From Aegilops tauschii subsp. strangulata (Eukaryota > Streptophyta > Magnoliopsida > Poales > Poaceae), in assembly GCF_002575655.3 (NCBI RefSeq), contig NC_053035.3, forward strand, positions 381,649,792 through 381,713,791: 64,000 bases of DNA. Reading direction: 5' to 3'. The position numbers and the translations under genes were made by a program. Below the pieces are notes generated by a model. It ran no database searches and had not been told where the DNA came from. It saw nothing but the letters and a program-made list of their open reading frames with translations. Shown here one piece after another: positions 13,130 to 22,656 of this stretch; within the stretch, counting starts at the first letter, position 1; every line of letters starts with the position of its first letter.

Positions 13130-13600
13130 TGTCGGTGTCAAAACCGGCGGATCTCGGGTAGAGGGTCCCGAACTGTGCGTCTAAGGTGGATGGTAATAGG
13201 AGGCGGGGAACACAATGTTTACCCAGGTTTGGGCCCTCTCGATGGAGGTAATACCCTACTTCCTGCTTGATTGATCTTGATGATATGAGTATTACAAGAG
13301 TTGATCTACCACGAGATCGTAGAGGCTAAACCCTAGAAGCTAGTCTATGGTTATGATTGTTGTTGTCCTACGGACTAAACCCTCCGGTTTATATAGACAC
13401 CGGAGGGGGCTAGGGTTACACAGAGTCGGTTACAAGGGAGGAGATCTACATATTCGAATTGCCAAGCTTGCCTTCCACGCAAAGGAGAGTCCCATCCGGA
13501 CACGGGACGAAGTCTTCAATCTTGTATCTTCATAGTCCAACAGTCCGGCTAAAGTATAGAGTCCGGCAGTCCGATGACCTCCTAATCCAGGACTCCCTCA
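13130..13600 (-). repeat. Right LTR (5' LTR of the minus-strand gypsy element)
   Basis: This is the partner of 351-821: 471 bp, about 97% identical by eye, followed by the target duplication GCGGG at 13601-13605. It holds the element's promoter TATATA box near 13389-13395. Confidence 0.93.
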
Positions 13601-13605
13601 GCGGG

Positions 13606-14085
13606 TCTCTGAGCGGTTCGGGTGCCCGGACCCTTTTCCCCCAGGTGCCCGGACCACTCCGCGAAGGCATGTGTGCCTCTTTGGGTCTTTGCCCTTGTAT
13701 CCCCCCTCCTCTCTTATTTCGTCCCTAGACTATAAGTACCCATCTACTAGCTTGTTTGAAGGGTTAGCAAAGTATTTAGAACACAAAGAGAGAGCTTTGC
13801 TCATCTACCTCCTCTAGGAGATCTAGACCTCCTCTTGGAGAAGCTCCTCTTGGAGAAGATCCTCTTGGATGCAATACCTCACATAGTGGGAAGAACTTTT
13901 ACCCTAGTGCTATTTTCCTTGAATTGTTCGTGTGATCTTGTGGATCTCTTGTATGCTACTCTAGTGGATGTGATATTTGGGTTTGTTTGAGTGATTTGTT
14001 CCTTGTGTTCTTGAGTGTTCTTCCTCTTTTCCCCCTCCAAGTGTGAAAAGATCCCCTCTAGGGTTTCACCCTACAACAACCAGGT
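13606..14085 (+). repeat. Remnant of an older gypsy LTR region
   Basis: This continues the element interrupted at 350: the words GGGTGCCCGG resume, followed by TATAAGTACCC near 13730 and a CT-rich leader with repeated CTCCTCTTGGAGAAG units (13820-13870). It ends near TAGGGTTTCACCCTACAAC (about 14080), a likely LTR end. It looks like promoter plus R-U5 of an LTR on the plus strand. Confidence 0.5.
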
Positions 14086-14990
14086 CCGTGATCGGTCATA
14101 AAAAACGACCCAGATGGGATCCTCAAACGGGCCTCAAACGCCCGGTCTGACCGACACCCCTCAAGTCCATCCCAAAATTTGGGGCGGATATAAGGCCGCC
14201 CGGGTGCATCCGCACTGTCTGATTGACAATGGGGTCCCACGTGGAATCACCTGGAAACCCGGCGGTCCGACGGTCGTCTCCTCCGGTGGAGAGGTGGAGG
14301 GGTAAATGCTGCGTGGCATCGCTCCGGCTCATCGCATGAGGCCAAATCCGTTTATTTAAGCCAGCGAGCATGCCCCCAACACTAGCCACATCCACCTCCT
14401 CCCTCTCCGCGCCGCCAGCCTGAGCCCATCCACCTCTCTCCTGCTCTACCGCTCTTCCCACGCCCTTCGGCTTCGCCATGGTTCGGCAAAGGAAGACCAC
14501 GTATGCTATGCTCACGCCGGAATGCATTTTCAAAATTGAGCAAGAGATCCGGGTAAAGCGCGCCGCCCGCATCGTTGCCGGCCTGCTACCGTACTTGCTT
14601 GACTTGAGTCGAAGGAGGAGGAGGAGGAGGAGCCGAAGCTGCCGCCCATGTACCTGGAGCAGGGCACGAAGAAAGTGAACATCTTCGACGAGAATTAGGG
14701 TAATATAGGTTACTTGATCTACGTAGTATGTGATTCCTCTTTTGCATGCTTTTGTATGGATCTAAGGTTGTAGAGGTATCCGATGCAGACGAGCAAATTT
14801 GAGGCGTGATCGGTCACTGTCCGCGGGCGATTGAGGGGTCGGATTTGCTGTCCGCGCACGCCGTCGACACGACCTGGAGGTTAAAGACAAAGGGCATCTC
14901 AAGGATTTAATTGTAATTTTTGTTTTTTGAGATGCTTTGCACTGCTCGATGTTTCTTTTAATGACAGGGTCCTCTCTATAAAAAAAAGAT
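14086..14990 (+). other. Unrecognised repeat-like segment with a short promoter-led reading frame
   Basis: The word GTGATCGGTCA occurs near both sides (about 14090 and 14807), suggesting a degraded transposon, but clear inverted ends were not found. A TATTTAAG box near 14355 is followed 120 bp later by ATG at 14478 in a CT-rich context. The frame (67 codons to 14678) begins MVRQRKTTYAMLTPE. Near 14600 a 1-nt shift would instead give a Glu-rich C-terminus ending at a TAG at 14695-14697. I do not recognise the product. Confidence 0.35.
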
Positions 14991-15201
14991 TTGTTGTTCG
15001 TTGTTGTAGATACTCTAAAAGCTCTAAAGATTCAAAATAGACCAGACTCAGAGAGTTCGCTGTGTTGATTTTCGAGTTTACAGGTTCACGTTTCGATTTA
15101 CTTTTTACCTATAAGTTCGCATGTCATCAGAGTGGGAACACACATAACGAGCCAAATCAGTGTAATCTTTTTATCCGCGCCTAGAGTTGATATTTTCTAG
15201 C

Positions 15202-15418
15202 CTAATTGGTTTGATGCTAAAAGTTGGCATGTCAAATTTTAGCAACTGACAAATGTTGGCTATAGATTGGTTGCTTACCAATTTTTGTTGCTAATCTCAC
15301 AAAAATTTGTTAAATCTTGGCAACTCTTAATTTTGCCAAATATTGACTTGCTAAATTTTTTTTAATAGTAGACTTGCTAAATATTGGCAATGCCAAATAT
15401 TAATAGCAAACCAATCAG
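15202..15418. mobile_element. MITE with terminal inverted repeats
   Basis: The left end CTAATTGGTTTG and the right end CAAACCAATCAG are imperfect inverted repeats that extend about 30 bp. The interior repeats TTGGCA/TGCCAA words. At 217 bp with no coding sequence it fits a MITE; the superfamily is unclear because no target duplication stands out. It sits about 160 bp upstream of the TATA box of the 15684 gene. Confidence 0.6.
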
Positions 15419-15577
15419 CCTTCTTCCAGACCCAAAAAATTCTAGTATAGCCCGTGTCGGTATGGTTCGAGGGCTCAACGTACCGGTTGACCCAACCGAT
15501 ATGTTTTATGAATCGGATCGGAGTAGCCCGGCTTCTGTTTCTTTCCGGATTAGGAGTCGTGGCGTCCCTACACCCCT

Positions 15578-15585
15578 TATATATG
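15578..15585 (+). promoter_or_regulatory. TATA box of tandem copy 1
   Basis: TTATATAT lies 98 bp upstream of the ATG at 15684, a normal plant spacing for a 60-70 base leader. The sequence upstream (GGATTAGGAGTCGTGG at about 15548) has a counterpart upstream of copy 2 near 21133. Confidence 0.55.
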
Positions 15586-15683
15586 CGGTAAACCTAGACC
15601 CATCGATCGATCGAAACAAACGTAGCCTTGCGTGTTTCTTCTCCAGGCCAAGAGACACCTGCGCCGCCGTTGCCACAACAGAG

Positions 15684-17555
15684 ATGGATCCACGACCGGC
15701 CTTCGATTTCGATCTGAACGAGCTGCCGCCTCCGGACGATGGCTTCACCTTCACGGTCGATGCCCAGACGGCCCGTGAACCCTCGCCGTCGCCTCTGGAC
15801 GACGGCGTCACGGAGGATGCCTTGATGGCGCGTGAACCCTCACCGCCGCCTCGGGGCGACGCCTCAGTGGCGCGTGAACCCTCGCCGCCGCCTCGGGGCG
15901 ACGCCTCAGTGGCAAGTGAACCCTCGCTGCCGCCTCGGGGTGACGCCTCAGCGGCGCGTGAACCCTCGCCGTCTCCTCCGCCGCAAGACGACGGCATGGG
16001 TGATGATGCCACGCCGGAGATGTTAGACCTGGACTGCTCGGTTTCTCTCGTGTGCGATGACGACGATGAGGAGGAGGAGGAGGGTGAGATCGGATCGGAG
16101 CCGCCGTCGCCCTGTGAGTCCGACGCCGCGCGCTCGGCCTCGCCAACACGCTCGCCCTCGCCGGCGAAGATGGAGAGAAGCTGCTCTCCCTCTTATCCTG
16201 CCGAGGTGTCCGTCGCTGGACCCACCGCGCAGGCGTGCAGTCAGGCCGGCGTCGACAGGCCGACGGCGCGCCTATCGTCTTGCGTCGTCGTGAATGGCGC
16301 GGCCCCGTTCTCTCCGAGCGTGGAAACGAACCCGCCGCCTCCGACTCTTCCGCCGCCGTCGCCGTCAGGGTCATCGCCATCGCGCGCTCACGCCAAGGCG
16401 ACAAGCGACACGTCGTCGTCAGACCTGTCACGGCGCCTGAAGCGGCCATTCGTGCGCCGTGACGTAGCTACCTCCAACCACCCCGGCAACTACGACGTGG
16501 CCTCGCACGGAGAGAGGCGGCCCACTCCGCCCGGTTACCCGCTCCGCCGCGACGAGGGGGGCCGGAGAAGCTATGGGCCAGCAATGCGTGATCGGCAAGC
16601 GCCTCGAAGGTATGAGCCGTACAATGATCATGATCAGAAGGCAGTGCGCCATCAGCAGGCGCCTCGAAGGTACGAGCCGTACAACGATCATGATCAGCAG
16701 GCAATGCGCCATCAGCAAGCGCCTCGAAGATACGAGCCGTACAATGATCACGATCAGAAGGCAATGCGCGATCAGCAGGCGCCTCGAAGGTTCAAACCGT
16801 TCAATGAGCATGATCAGGGGCGACGGGGATACCATGGCGACGAAAGGCAGCAGGATTATCGAGCTCAACGTGGCTACGGCGCGCCAAATTTTCCGACGCA
16901 ACAGGGTAATTCTTATCCTTTAAAGCAGTTCGCCGGGCCACGCCGCAGGGAGGATGGCTCTTACGGCGGCCGGCGTGTCCCGGCGGAAGAAGCTCAGAAC
17001 GGCGGGTATCGTCGGGAGCGTATTCCGGCGGAAGAAGTTCAGAACGGCGGGTATCGTCAGTACACGGAGCCGCCTCGTGTACACTTTCGTCCTCCTGCAG
17101 CACAGCCTTACTATCAGCAGAGGGAGCCGCCTCGGGCGCAGTTTCCTTCTCCTGCGGCCGTCAAGGATGCACTTGCTCGACGCCCGGAAGTCGACCGGGG
17201 ATTTGGACCTGTGCAGAAGAAGCAGAAGAGGGACGATTCGCCCCAAGACGACTGCCTGCCTCTGAAGAAGCAGTGGACCAAGAAGCACCAAGCCCTGGAC
17301 ATGGACTCGACGCTGAAGAACTGGATCCCAAGGGCCCGGCGAACCCGGGAAAACTGGTGCGAGTACCACCACAGCGGCAACCACGGCGCAGCCCAGTGCC
17401 GTCGACTGAAGCAGCTGAAGCAAATCATCCAGAGGGAGCTGGCGGATGCGAGCAAGGAAGACGACCCACCCAAGGGGCTGCTCCAGGAGGTTATACAGAT
17501 TGAGGGGGAGCCATTCAAGGCGATCGCCGACGGCTCCAATTCCGACTCCAGGTAG
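15684..17555 (+). CDS. Tandem copy 1: low-complexity protein with EAR-like N-terminus and gag-like knuckle
   Basis: The single uninterrupted frame gives 623 residues from ATG 15684. The frame is open 300 bp further upstream, but that ATG (15384) lies inside a MITE and before the TATA box. The protein opens MDPRPAFDFDLNELPPPDD, where DLNELP matches the DLNxxP form of the EAR repression motif. Next come four 14-residue REPSPPPRGDASVA-type repeats (residues about 48-103), an acidic stretch, Ser/Pro-rich sequence, and four 20-residue repeats around APRRYEPYNDHDQ (about 300-380). Gly/Arg/Tyr/Gln-rich segments follow. Near residue 565 the pattern C-x2-H-x4-H-x4-C (CEYHHSGNHGAAQC) resembles the variant zinc knuckle of some gypsy Gag proteins. 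The protein is probably disordered and may bind nucleic acid or a corepressor (inference). I do not recognise the family. Copies 2 and 3 lie downstream on the same strand. Confidence 0.7.
   Translation: MDPRPAFDFDLNELPPPDDGFTFTVDAQTAREPSPSPLDDGVTEDALMAREPSPPPRGDASVAREPSPPPRGDASVASEPSLPPRGDASAAREPSPSPPPQDDGMGDDATPEMLDLDCSVSLVCDDDDEEEEEGEIGSEPPSPCESDAARSASPTRSPSPAKMERSCSPSYPAEVSVAGPTAQACSQAGVDRPTARLSSCVVVNGAAPFSPSVETNPPPPTLPPPSPSGSSPSRAHAKATSDTSSSDLSRRLKRPFVRRDVATSNHPGNYDVASHGERRPTPPGYPLRRDEGGRRSYGPAMRDRQAPRRYEPYNDHDQKAVRHQQAPRRYEPYNDHDQQAMRHQQAPRRYEPYNDHDQKAMRDQQAPRRFKPFNEHDQGRRGYHGDERQQDYRAQRGYGAPNFPTQQGNSYPLKQFAGPRRREDGSYGGRRVPAEEAQNGGYRRERIPAEEVQNGGYRQYTEPPRVHFRPPAAQPYYQQREPPRAQFPSPAAVKDALARRPEVDRGFGPVQKKQKRDDSPQDDCLPLKKQWTKKHQALDMDSTLKNWIPRARRTRENWCEYHHSGNHGAAQCRRLKQLKQIIQRELADASKEDDPPKGLLQEVIQIEGEPFKAIADGSNSDSR
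15827..15994 (+). repeat. 42-bp in-frame tandem repeat
   Basis: Four copies of a 42-bp unit start near 15827, 15869, 15911 and 15953, each opening GCGCGTGAACCCTC or close to it. The period is a multiple of three, so each copy adds 14 residues without breaking the frame. Copy 2 of the gene has looser relatives only. Confidence 0.8.
16585..16820 (+). repeat. 60-bp in-frame tandem repeat
   Basis: Four copies of a 60-bp unit occur with the anchor GCGCCTCGAAGG at 16600, 16660, 16720 and 16780. Each encodes 20 residues around RRYEPYNDHDQ. The last unit is the most diverged (FKPFNEHDQ). Copy 2 has one unit (RRYKPYFEHDQ), so the expansion is specific to copy 1. Confidence 0.85.
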
Positions 17556-18105
17556 GGGGCTCGGCAGCAGGTTACCCACGTTTCCGCGACCTGGAGTGCA
17601 TCATCTCCGGCGCGACGGCGTGGACAGCCCCCGTCACTTGGATCATCACCAGAGCTCATACATTTTGCGTTTAAACTACTCTATGATTTCCTCGTTAAGT
17701 ATGTTTGTTCAGGTGCCTAGCGCACAAACCCCGTGTGATCTAGTATTATGCTACTACAGTTTAAGGCCGGGTGGAATTTCCTCCATTGTTTTTACACTCA
17801 TGCATAATTTCCATGCGTGGTTACATACACCACTAGTGCCCTACAAGTTCCTCAACTTTCATGCGCTCTCGAGTCGCTGGATGCTACAGAACCAGCGCCC
17901 CAGCCCCGACCGACTTGGGCTAAGCTTCTATCTGGCTGCGTGAGACACGGTGGCTGGCGACCATGTTCGACGGCCTTGCACGGGATCAACCCAAGCGTGA
18001 CAGGGTGACCTCCCTGGTACTTTTCGCCCCCATCTCCTTGCAGAATGGCGATACCAACGGATTGCAACGCCAGATCAATGGCCCCGCCCCGTCGACACTG
18101 ACTGG
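17556..18105 (+). other. 3' flank of tandem copy 1
   Basis: No gene is visible here. The first 150 bp is probably the 3' leader of copy 1. The rest has only short frames and may grade into the LINE fragment that follows. Confidence 0.4.
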
Positions 18106-18531
18106 TCCGGTTCATCACCGGGTGCAGTATTTTCGAGAACTTAGTCTATGCCTCCGAGATTATGCAATGCTGCCGCAAGCGTGCCACCCCAAGTCCGGAC
18201 TTCACCAAGGTCCTCGATTCAATGAATTGGTGCAGCTTGAGGAAGATCAGGGAGGTGCATGGCTTCCCTCTAGTGGTGTGACTGAATGGATCTCATCTTC
18301 TACTCATCGCGGCCGGCACCTCCTTAACGATGTTCCAGGGAAGTGGCTTGCCGTTTGGAGAGGGCCTCCTCAAGGCGATCCCCTCCCCATGTACCTCTTC
18401 CTCCTCGTGGTGGATGTGCTGCAACGCATGACTCCGCAAGACGAGCTCCTCCCCCACCGCCTCATTGACGGGACACCGTTGGTGGTCTTGCAGTATGCGG
18501 ATGACATGTCATCCTGTGTGCCAACCCCGTA
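18106..18531 (+). pseudogene. LINE reverse transcriptase fragment
   Basis: Frame-shifted fragments match the LINE reverse transcriptase: ENLVYASEIMQCC near 18135, then PPQGDPLPMYLFLLVVDVL near 18365 and the catalytic box QYADD near 18491. The normal sequence before the RQGDP box is partly missing. Endonuclease and C-terminal parts are absent. It is a dead fragment between copies 1 and 2. Confidence 0.7.
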
Positions 18532-18599
18532 GCTACCGACCATATTATTCTCATGCACGCAACTCATGCTAGACACTGTGTGATACAGGGCGAACTGTA

Positions 18600-19126
18600 G
18601 GGGTGGCCCGATCTTCACTAATTGGATGTGGATTTAAGAAAGAACCCGAATAACACAAAGAACATGAGGGGAGGAATCACAAGGAAAACTAGCTCAAATC
18701 AACACACAAGATGCAATAAAAGATATACATAGATAGTTTCTTGATCTAAATCAAACACAAGAGAGAGATGCAACAAGATAGTGTTTTTCACAAGTCCTAG
18801 GAGAAGGTGGGCTTGATATTCCTAGCGGAATCTTCGCCCTTTAGGTGACCTTGACTGATACTCCTCAGAGTCTTCTCCCTCTGGAGGTCTTGTTTTCCAT
18901 GAGTCATCTCCAATGAAGGAATCCCACTAGAGTTAGATGAGCAAAGTTCTCTTTGTCTCTAATCTTTGATAGCCCTAAAACTAGGAGGGGGGGGGTATAT
19001 GTCCTTCCCCAAAGGCGCAAGTGAGAAAGGGAAGATACATGGATTGGACCAAACTTAGTGCACACAGGCACGGGTCGGACATTCTGACATGTCGGATATT
19101 CTGGCCATGAGTCAGAATTCAGGGTT
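18600..19126 (-). repeat. LTR fragment (minus strand)
   Basis: Read on the minus strand, a CATATACCCC promoter-like box (near 18995) leads into GAGACAAAGAGAACTTTGCT, a stretch like the R-U5 region at 13780-13800 (GAGAGAGCTTTGCTCATCTA). No partner LTR, gag or pol is present here. It is probably a truncated LTR of a family related to the remnant at 13606-14085. Confidence 0.4.
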
Positions 19127-19170
19127 AATTGACCCAACCGATATATTATGTGATGAGAATCCCTGCTTAG

Positions 19171-19577
19171 AGCATATCCGGCAGTTTCCCAATAAATCTC
19201 CGCTGATAAGTGGTTATTAGGACTCTCCCCGATTTTTTAGGAGGGGGGAGATGGGCGACTGTTTTGGCACCTCACCAATAATTCATCGCCAGTACCCAAC
19301 CTGATTTATGGACCCCATTTGGCAATGAGACATATCTCTGTCAACACCATGATGGAGAACCAAGGGCGCTGCTTGGCGATGGCGGCGACAATGGTGATGA
19401 TGATGGTAGTGAAGGCGGTTTGCGGCGATGGCCATGGCAGTGGTTTGTGACGTCAACCCCATGGTATTGGGGTAGGTATTGGGGATGAGCAAACTTCCGC
19501 TCTATATAAGGGTAAAGTTGGGGGCGGTGTTTATCGGTGATCACCCAAAAAATATTGGGGTCTGTTGGAGTGTGTTT
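19171..19577. mobile_element. Possible non-autonomous DNA transposon
   Basis: The left end GCATATCCGGCAGTTTCCCAA and the right end ATTGGGGTCTGTTGGAG are weakly inverted, in the manner of the common grass ends 'GCATCTCCAACAGACCCC'. There is no coding capacity and no clear target duplication. The boundaries are approximate. Confidence 0.35.
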
Positions 19578-19876
19578 TTCAGCCTAACTCCTCCAGGACA
19601 AGAAAATTATGAAAGGGGAGCTACCGGAGGGCGAATACTATTCCACGCATATCACATGGAATACTGACCACATCCGCAAGGGGGTTATGGTGATGATCCG
19701 ACCCGTGTTGCATCCATTTTTTTCGCTTGCTCTTCATTCATTTTGTGTCTTTCATTCTCACCAGGTTTTCATTTTATTCTTTCTTCTTAATTTTGTTTGG
19801 TTTCGTACCTTTTACGTTTTCTCCCCTTTTTCATTTCATTTCTTTTCCCTTTTTATTTCCCCCTTTTCTATTTTAA

Positions 19877-20116
19877 CTAGCAAGATGCCCATGCGTTGCA
19901 TGGAACATCAAGATGCATTTGTATGAGAGTTTATCTTGTGGGAGAAAAGGATGAACGAGGGAAGGCCTTATTTGCAAATGTGGAGAAGGGCGTGGGTATC
20001 TTTTTGCAAAATTGCCATACTTTCCTTCCTATCCGTCGGATATAAATCGGATGGCCTATATTGCAGGATGGCAGGCACACCATCATCACCAACTCTGTTT
20101 TTTATAAGAGTAGAGA
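19877..20116 (-). mobile_element. Short non-autonomous Helitron
   Basis: On the minus strand the 3' end is CTAG at 19877-19880, flanked by T as expected. It is preceded by a perfect 6-bp-stem hairpin CCATGC-AAC-GCATGG (19888-19902). The 5' end would be TCTCTACTCTTATAAAA, ending at 20116, of the type seen in grass Helitrons. The base outside the 5' end is not the expected one, so that border is less certain. Confidence 0.55.
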
Positions 20117-20226
20117 CTGTTCATTCTTTGTTTTAAAATTTTCATGCGTCAAATTTCTTATAAATACGAGAAGGTTTTTAATACATGTGGAACTTTTTGG
20201 AATATGCAATGACCATTTTTCAAGTA

Positions 20227-20387
20227 CTCCCTCCGTTCCCAAATATAAGTCTTTCTAGAGATTCCAGCAAGTGACTACATACGGAGCAAAATGAGTGAAT
20301 CTACACTCTAAAATATGTCTACATACATCCGTATGTTGTATTTCATTTGAAATATCTAAAAAGACTTATATTTAGGAACGGAGGGAG
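20227..20387. mobile_element. Stowaway MITE
   Basis: Ends CTCCCTCCGTTCC and GGAACGGAGGGAG are inverted and flanked by TA (20225-20226, 20388-20389). The 161-bp interior (CTACATACGGAGCAAAATGA) matches the element at 39032-39178, so the two belong to one subfamily. Confidence 0.93.
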
Positions 20388-20389
20388 TA

Positions 20390-21140
20390 CATGGTTGATA
20401 ATTTAAATATAAGATTTTAGGATTTAAGAAATACATGCTGCATTTTTTTAAACCTGGGTGATTTTTTTTAAATACATTGGCAATTTTGTTAAATATGTGT
20501 TGTATATTTTTGGAACTAATGCCCTACACATTTTATTTACTATGTGTTGAAAAAAAAAATTCAAGAAATTTTTATAAAATAGGCATGGATGAATTTTCAA
20601 AATCCAGGAACATATTATATTATTTTTTGAACAATTATAAAATTCCTGAAGTTTTGATAATTTGGTGAATGTTGGTTTAAATGTAAAAAACAATTCCTGT
20701 ATATTTTCTAAATTATTAACGATTATTTAAAAAGAAATCAAGAAAAATTAAAATCAGTAAAAAGAAGTAAAATTTTCAAATATTTTATAACATGATTTTT
20801 ATAAAAAATCATGAACATACTTTTAAGTTCATTATTATTGTTTTCATAAAATTTGAGACGCACACATTTTATGAATGCATTTTTTTCACAACATTTGTTT
20901 CCCAATTGCTTTTCATTAAATATATAAATATAGTATTAACCCGGAATTAGTGAACAACCAAAGCTGAATTTCGCCTAAAACCTGGTAAAACTAGGGAGGG
21001 GTGGCACTGCTGCGATGTGACCAAAGGAAAACCGGGGAAACACGAAAAAAATTCACCCGAAACCCTAAAATGGGCCAGCCCACACGGCGATGGCTGTGCG
21101 CGTTTGCCACGGTATTCCATGCAGCGGGCACGGATTAGGA
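20390..21140. other. AT-rich repeat DNA with no gene
   Basis: Runs of ATTTTTTTAAA-type words with many short frames fill 20390-20940, followed by about 200 bp of mixed sequence. I see no coding or RNA gene. Confidence 0.45.
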
Positions 21141-21426
21141 GTCATGGTGTCATTGATCAAAGTCCATAAAAGGATCATGTCCGTAAAGAAATATAAGAGT
21201 GTTTAGATAGTAAATAAAAACTTGGTGTAACCCCTAAAAAAAAGAGTCGTGGTGTCATCTAAAACGTGTCCAGTTAAATAAAGGAAAGGAAATTCTCAAA
21301 ATAAAAAAGGAAAAGAGAGACAGTCGAATTCGTAAAGCCTAAACCTGTCGATATTCCGTGTTTCCCCAGGCTAATAAATACCTGCGCCGCCGCTGCCACA
21401 ACAGATCGAGAGGAAGCAAGATCAAG

Positions 21427-22656
21427 ATGGATCCACAACCGATCTTCGATTTCGACCTAAACCAGGCGCCTCCTTCGGATGATGGCCGCCTCACGGTGGT
21501 CGATGACCGGACGGCTCGTGAACCCTCCGACGGCGGCACGGACGATGCCTCGACGGCGCCTCGGCAAGATCCCTTGGCGGCGCGTAAACCCTCGCCACCG
21601 CCTCCCGGTGTCGACGGAACGGCTTATGCCTTGACCGGGCGTGAACCCTTACCGCCTCCTCACGGCATGGGCGGTGGTTCGACCTGGGCGCCGGAGATGT
21701 TGGACCTGGACGTCTCGCTTTCTCTCACGGACGATGACGAGGACGAGGAGGTGGAGGGTGAGATCGAATCGCGGCCGCCGTCTTCCTATGACTTGGATGC
21801 GCCGCGTTCGCCCGCGCCCGCACACTCGCCGGAGAAGATGGCGAGAAGCTGCTCTCCTGAGTACCACGCTGAGGTGGCCGTCGCTCCACCCACCGCCATA
21901 GACATCGGGGCGGCGCGCCCATTGTCTTGCGTGGACGTGGCGCCGCTTTCTCGCCGCTACGACGGGCGATCGTCGCGGCCGAACAGCGAGGCGAAGCCAA
22001 CGCGTCGGCCTTTTCCGGCGCGGTCGTCGTCGGGGTCCAAGGGGACAAGCGACACGTCGTCTCCAACCCTGTCACGGCGCCTCGTTCGCCGTGACGAGGT
22101 CACCTCCAACCATCCCGGCAACTACGACGACGACATGCTGCCCTCTCACGGAGGAGGGATGCGCCGCACTCCACCGCGACATGGGCCGGCAATGCGCGGC
22201 CAGGAGGCGCCTCGAAGGTACAAACCATACTTTGAACACGATCAAAGGGGGCATCGTGGCGACGAAGAGCCGCATGGTTATCGAGGCCATGGACATCGTG
22301 GCCACGAAGCGCAAAACTTTTCAGCGCAGCAGGGTTATTCTTCGTCATCCAAGCGGTTCGCGGGACAACAAGCCAGGGAGGAAGACTCGTACGGCGGCCG
22401 GCAGATTCCGGCGCAAGAAGTTCAGGGCGGCAGGTGTCGTCAGTACCGGGAGCCGCCTGGTGCACACTTTCCTGCAGCCAAGCGGCCTTACCATCAGTAC
22501 GCCGGTGAAGTCGACGGGAACAAGCAAGCGGGGCGTGAGCACCGGCCGTACCAGCACCGGCGCCATGGCAAGCAAGAGAAGAAGCCGCAAGCACAGGCAA
22601 GAGGACCAGTTGGACGTCGGCGCCAGTATTATGAAGACGCGTACACCAACAGCTAG
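21427..22656 (+). CDS. Tandem copy 2: 409-residue paralogue with a different C-terminus
   Basis: The frame from ATG 21427 is intact. It opens MDPQPIFDFDLNQAPPSDD, parallel to copy 1, and keeps the order of blocks: REPS-type segments, an acidic patch (DDDEDEEVEGEIE), Ser/Pro-rich DNA-encoded spacers, NHPGNYDDD, one RRYKPYFEHDQ unit and YGGRQIPAQEVQ. After about residue 340 it departs from copy 1: the C-terminus is basic, ends in YYEDAYTNS, and lacks the Cys/His knuckle. The leader near ATG is very like copy 1 (CCTGCGCCGCCG then CCACAACAGA). The EAR-type DLNxxP is altered to DLNQAP, which still fits. Function is unknown. The upstream region carries an insertion of about 95 bp (21150-21245), so expression may differ from copy 1. 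Confidence 0.65.
   Translation: MDPQPIFDFDLNQAPPSDDGRLTVVDDRTAREPSDGGTDDASTAPRQDPLAARKPSPPPPGVDGTAYALTGREPLPPPHGMGGGSTWAPEMLDLDVSLSLTDDDEDEEVEGEIESRPPSSYDLDAPRSPAPAHSPEKMARSCSPEYHAEVAVAPPTAIDIGAARPLSCVDVAPLSRRYDGRSSRPNSEAKPTRRPFPARSSSGSKGTSDTSSPTLSRRLVRRDEVTSNHPGNYDDDMLPSHGGGMRRTPPRHGPAMRGQEAPRRYKPYFEHDQRGHRGDEEPHGYRGHGHRGHEAQNFSAQQGYSSSSKRFAGQQAREEDSYGGRQIPAQEVQGGRCRQYREPPGAHFPAAKRPYHQYAGEVDGNKQAGREHRPYQHRRHGKQEKKPQAQARGPVGRRRQYYEDAYTNS

Larger units (their letters stand above)
351..13600 (-). mobile_element. Ty3-gypsy LTR retrotransposon lacking pol, with an antisense accessory gene
   Basis: The element has two 471-bp LTRs (351-821 and 13130-13600) with TG...CA ends and an exact 5-bp target duplication GCGGG (346-350 and 13601-13605). 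Its sense strand is minus: read that way, the sequence after the right LTR is a primer-binding-like TTGGTGCTTTCATTGAGAG (13111-13129), gag-protease follows, and a purine-rich CAGGGGCTAC precedes the left LTR. The LTRs differ at about 14 of 471 sites by eye, nearly all transitions, suggesting an insertion age near one million years at the usual grass LTR rate (inference). No reverse transcriptase, RNase H or integrase is recognisable; the space holds the antisense gene at 1397-8579. The layout recalls wheat families such as Fatima, which is unverified. A 4.1-kb insertion is nested at 2651-6767. Confidence 0.9.

Noticed and set aside
15384..15683. N-terminal extension of tandem copy 1 from ATG 15384
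   Set aside because: The ATG lies in a MITE, upstream of the TATA box at 15578, and copy 2 shares homology from the MDP start rather than from this extension.
15506..16449. Long minus-strand frames opposite tandem copy 1
   Set aside because: They mirror the repeat units and GC-rich codons of the plus-strand gene, have no start context, and overlap the better-supported frame.
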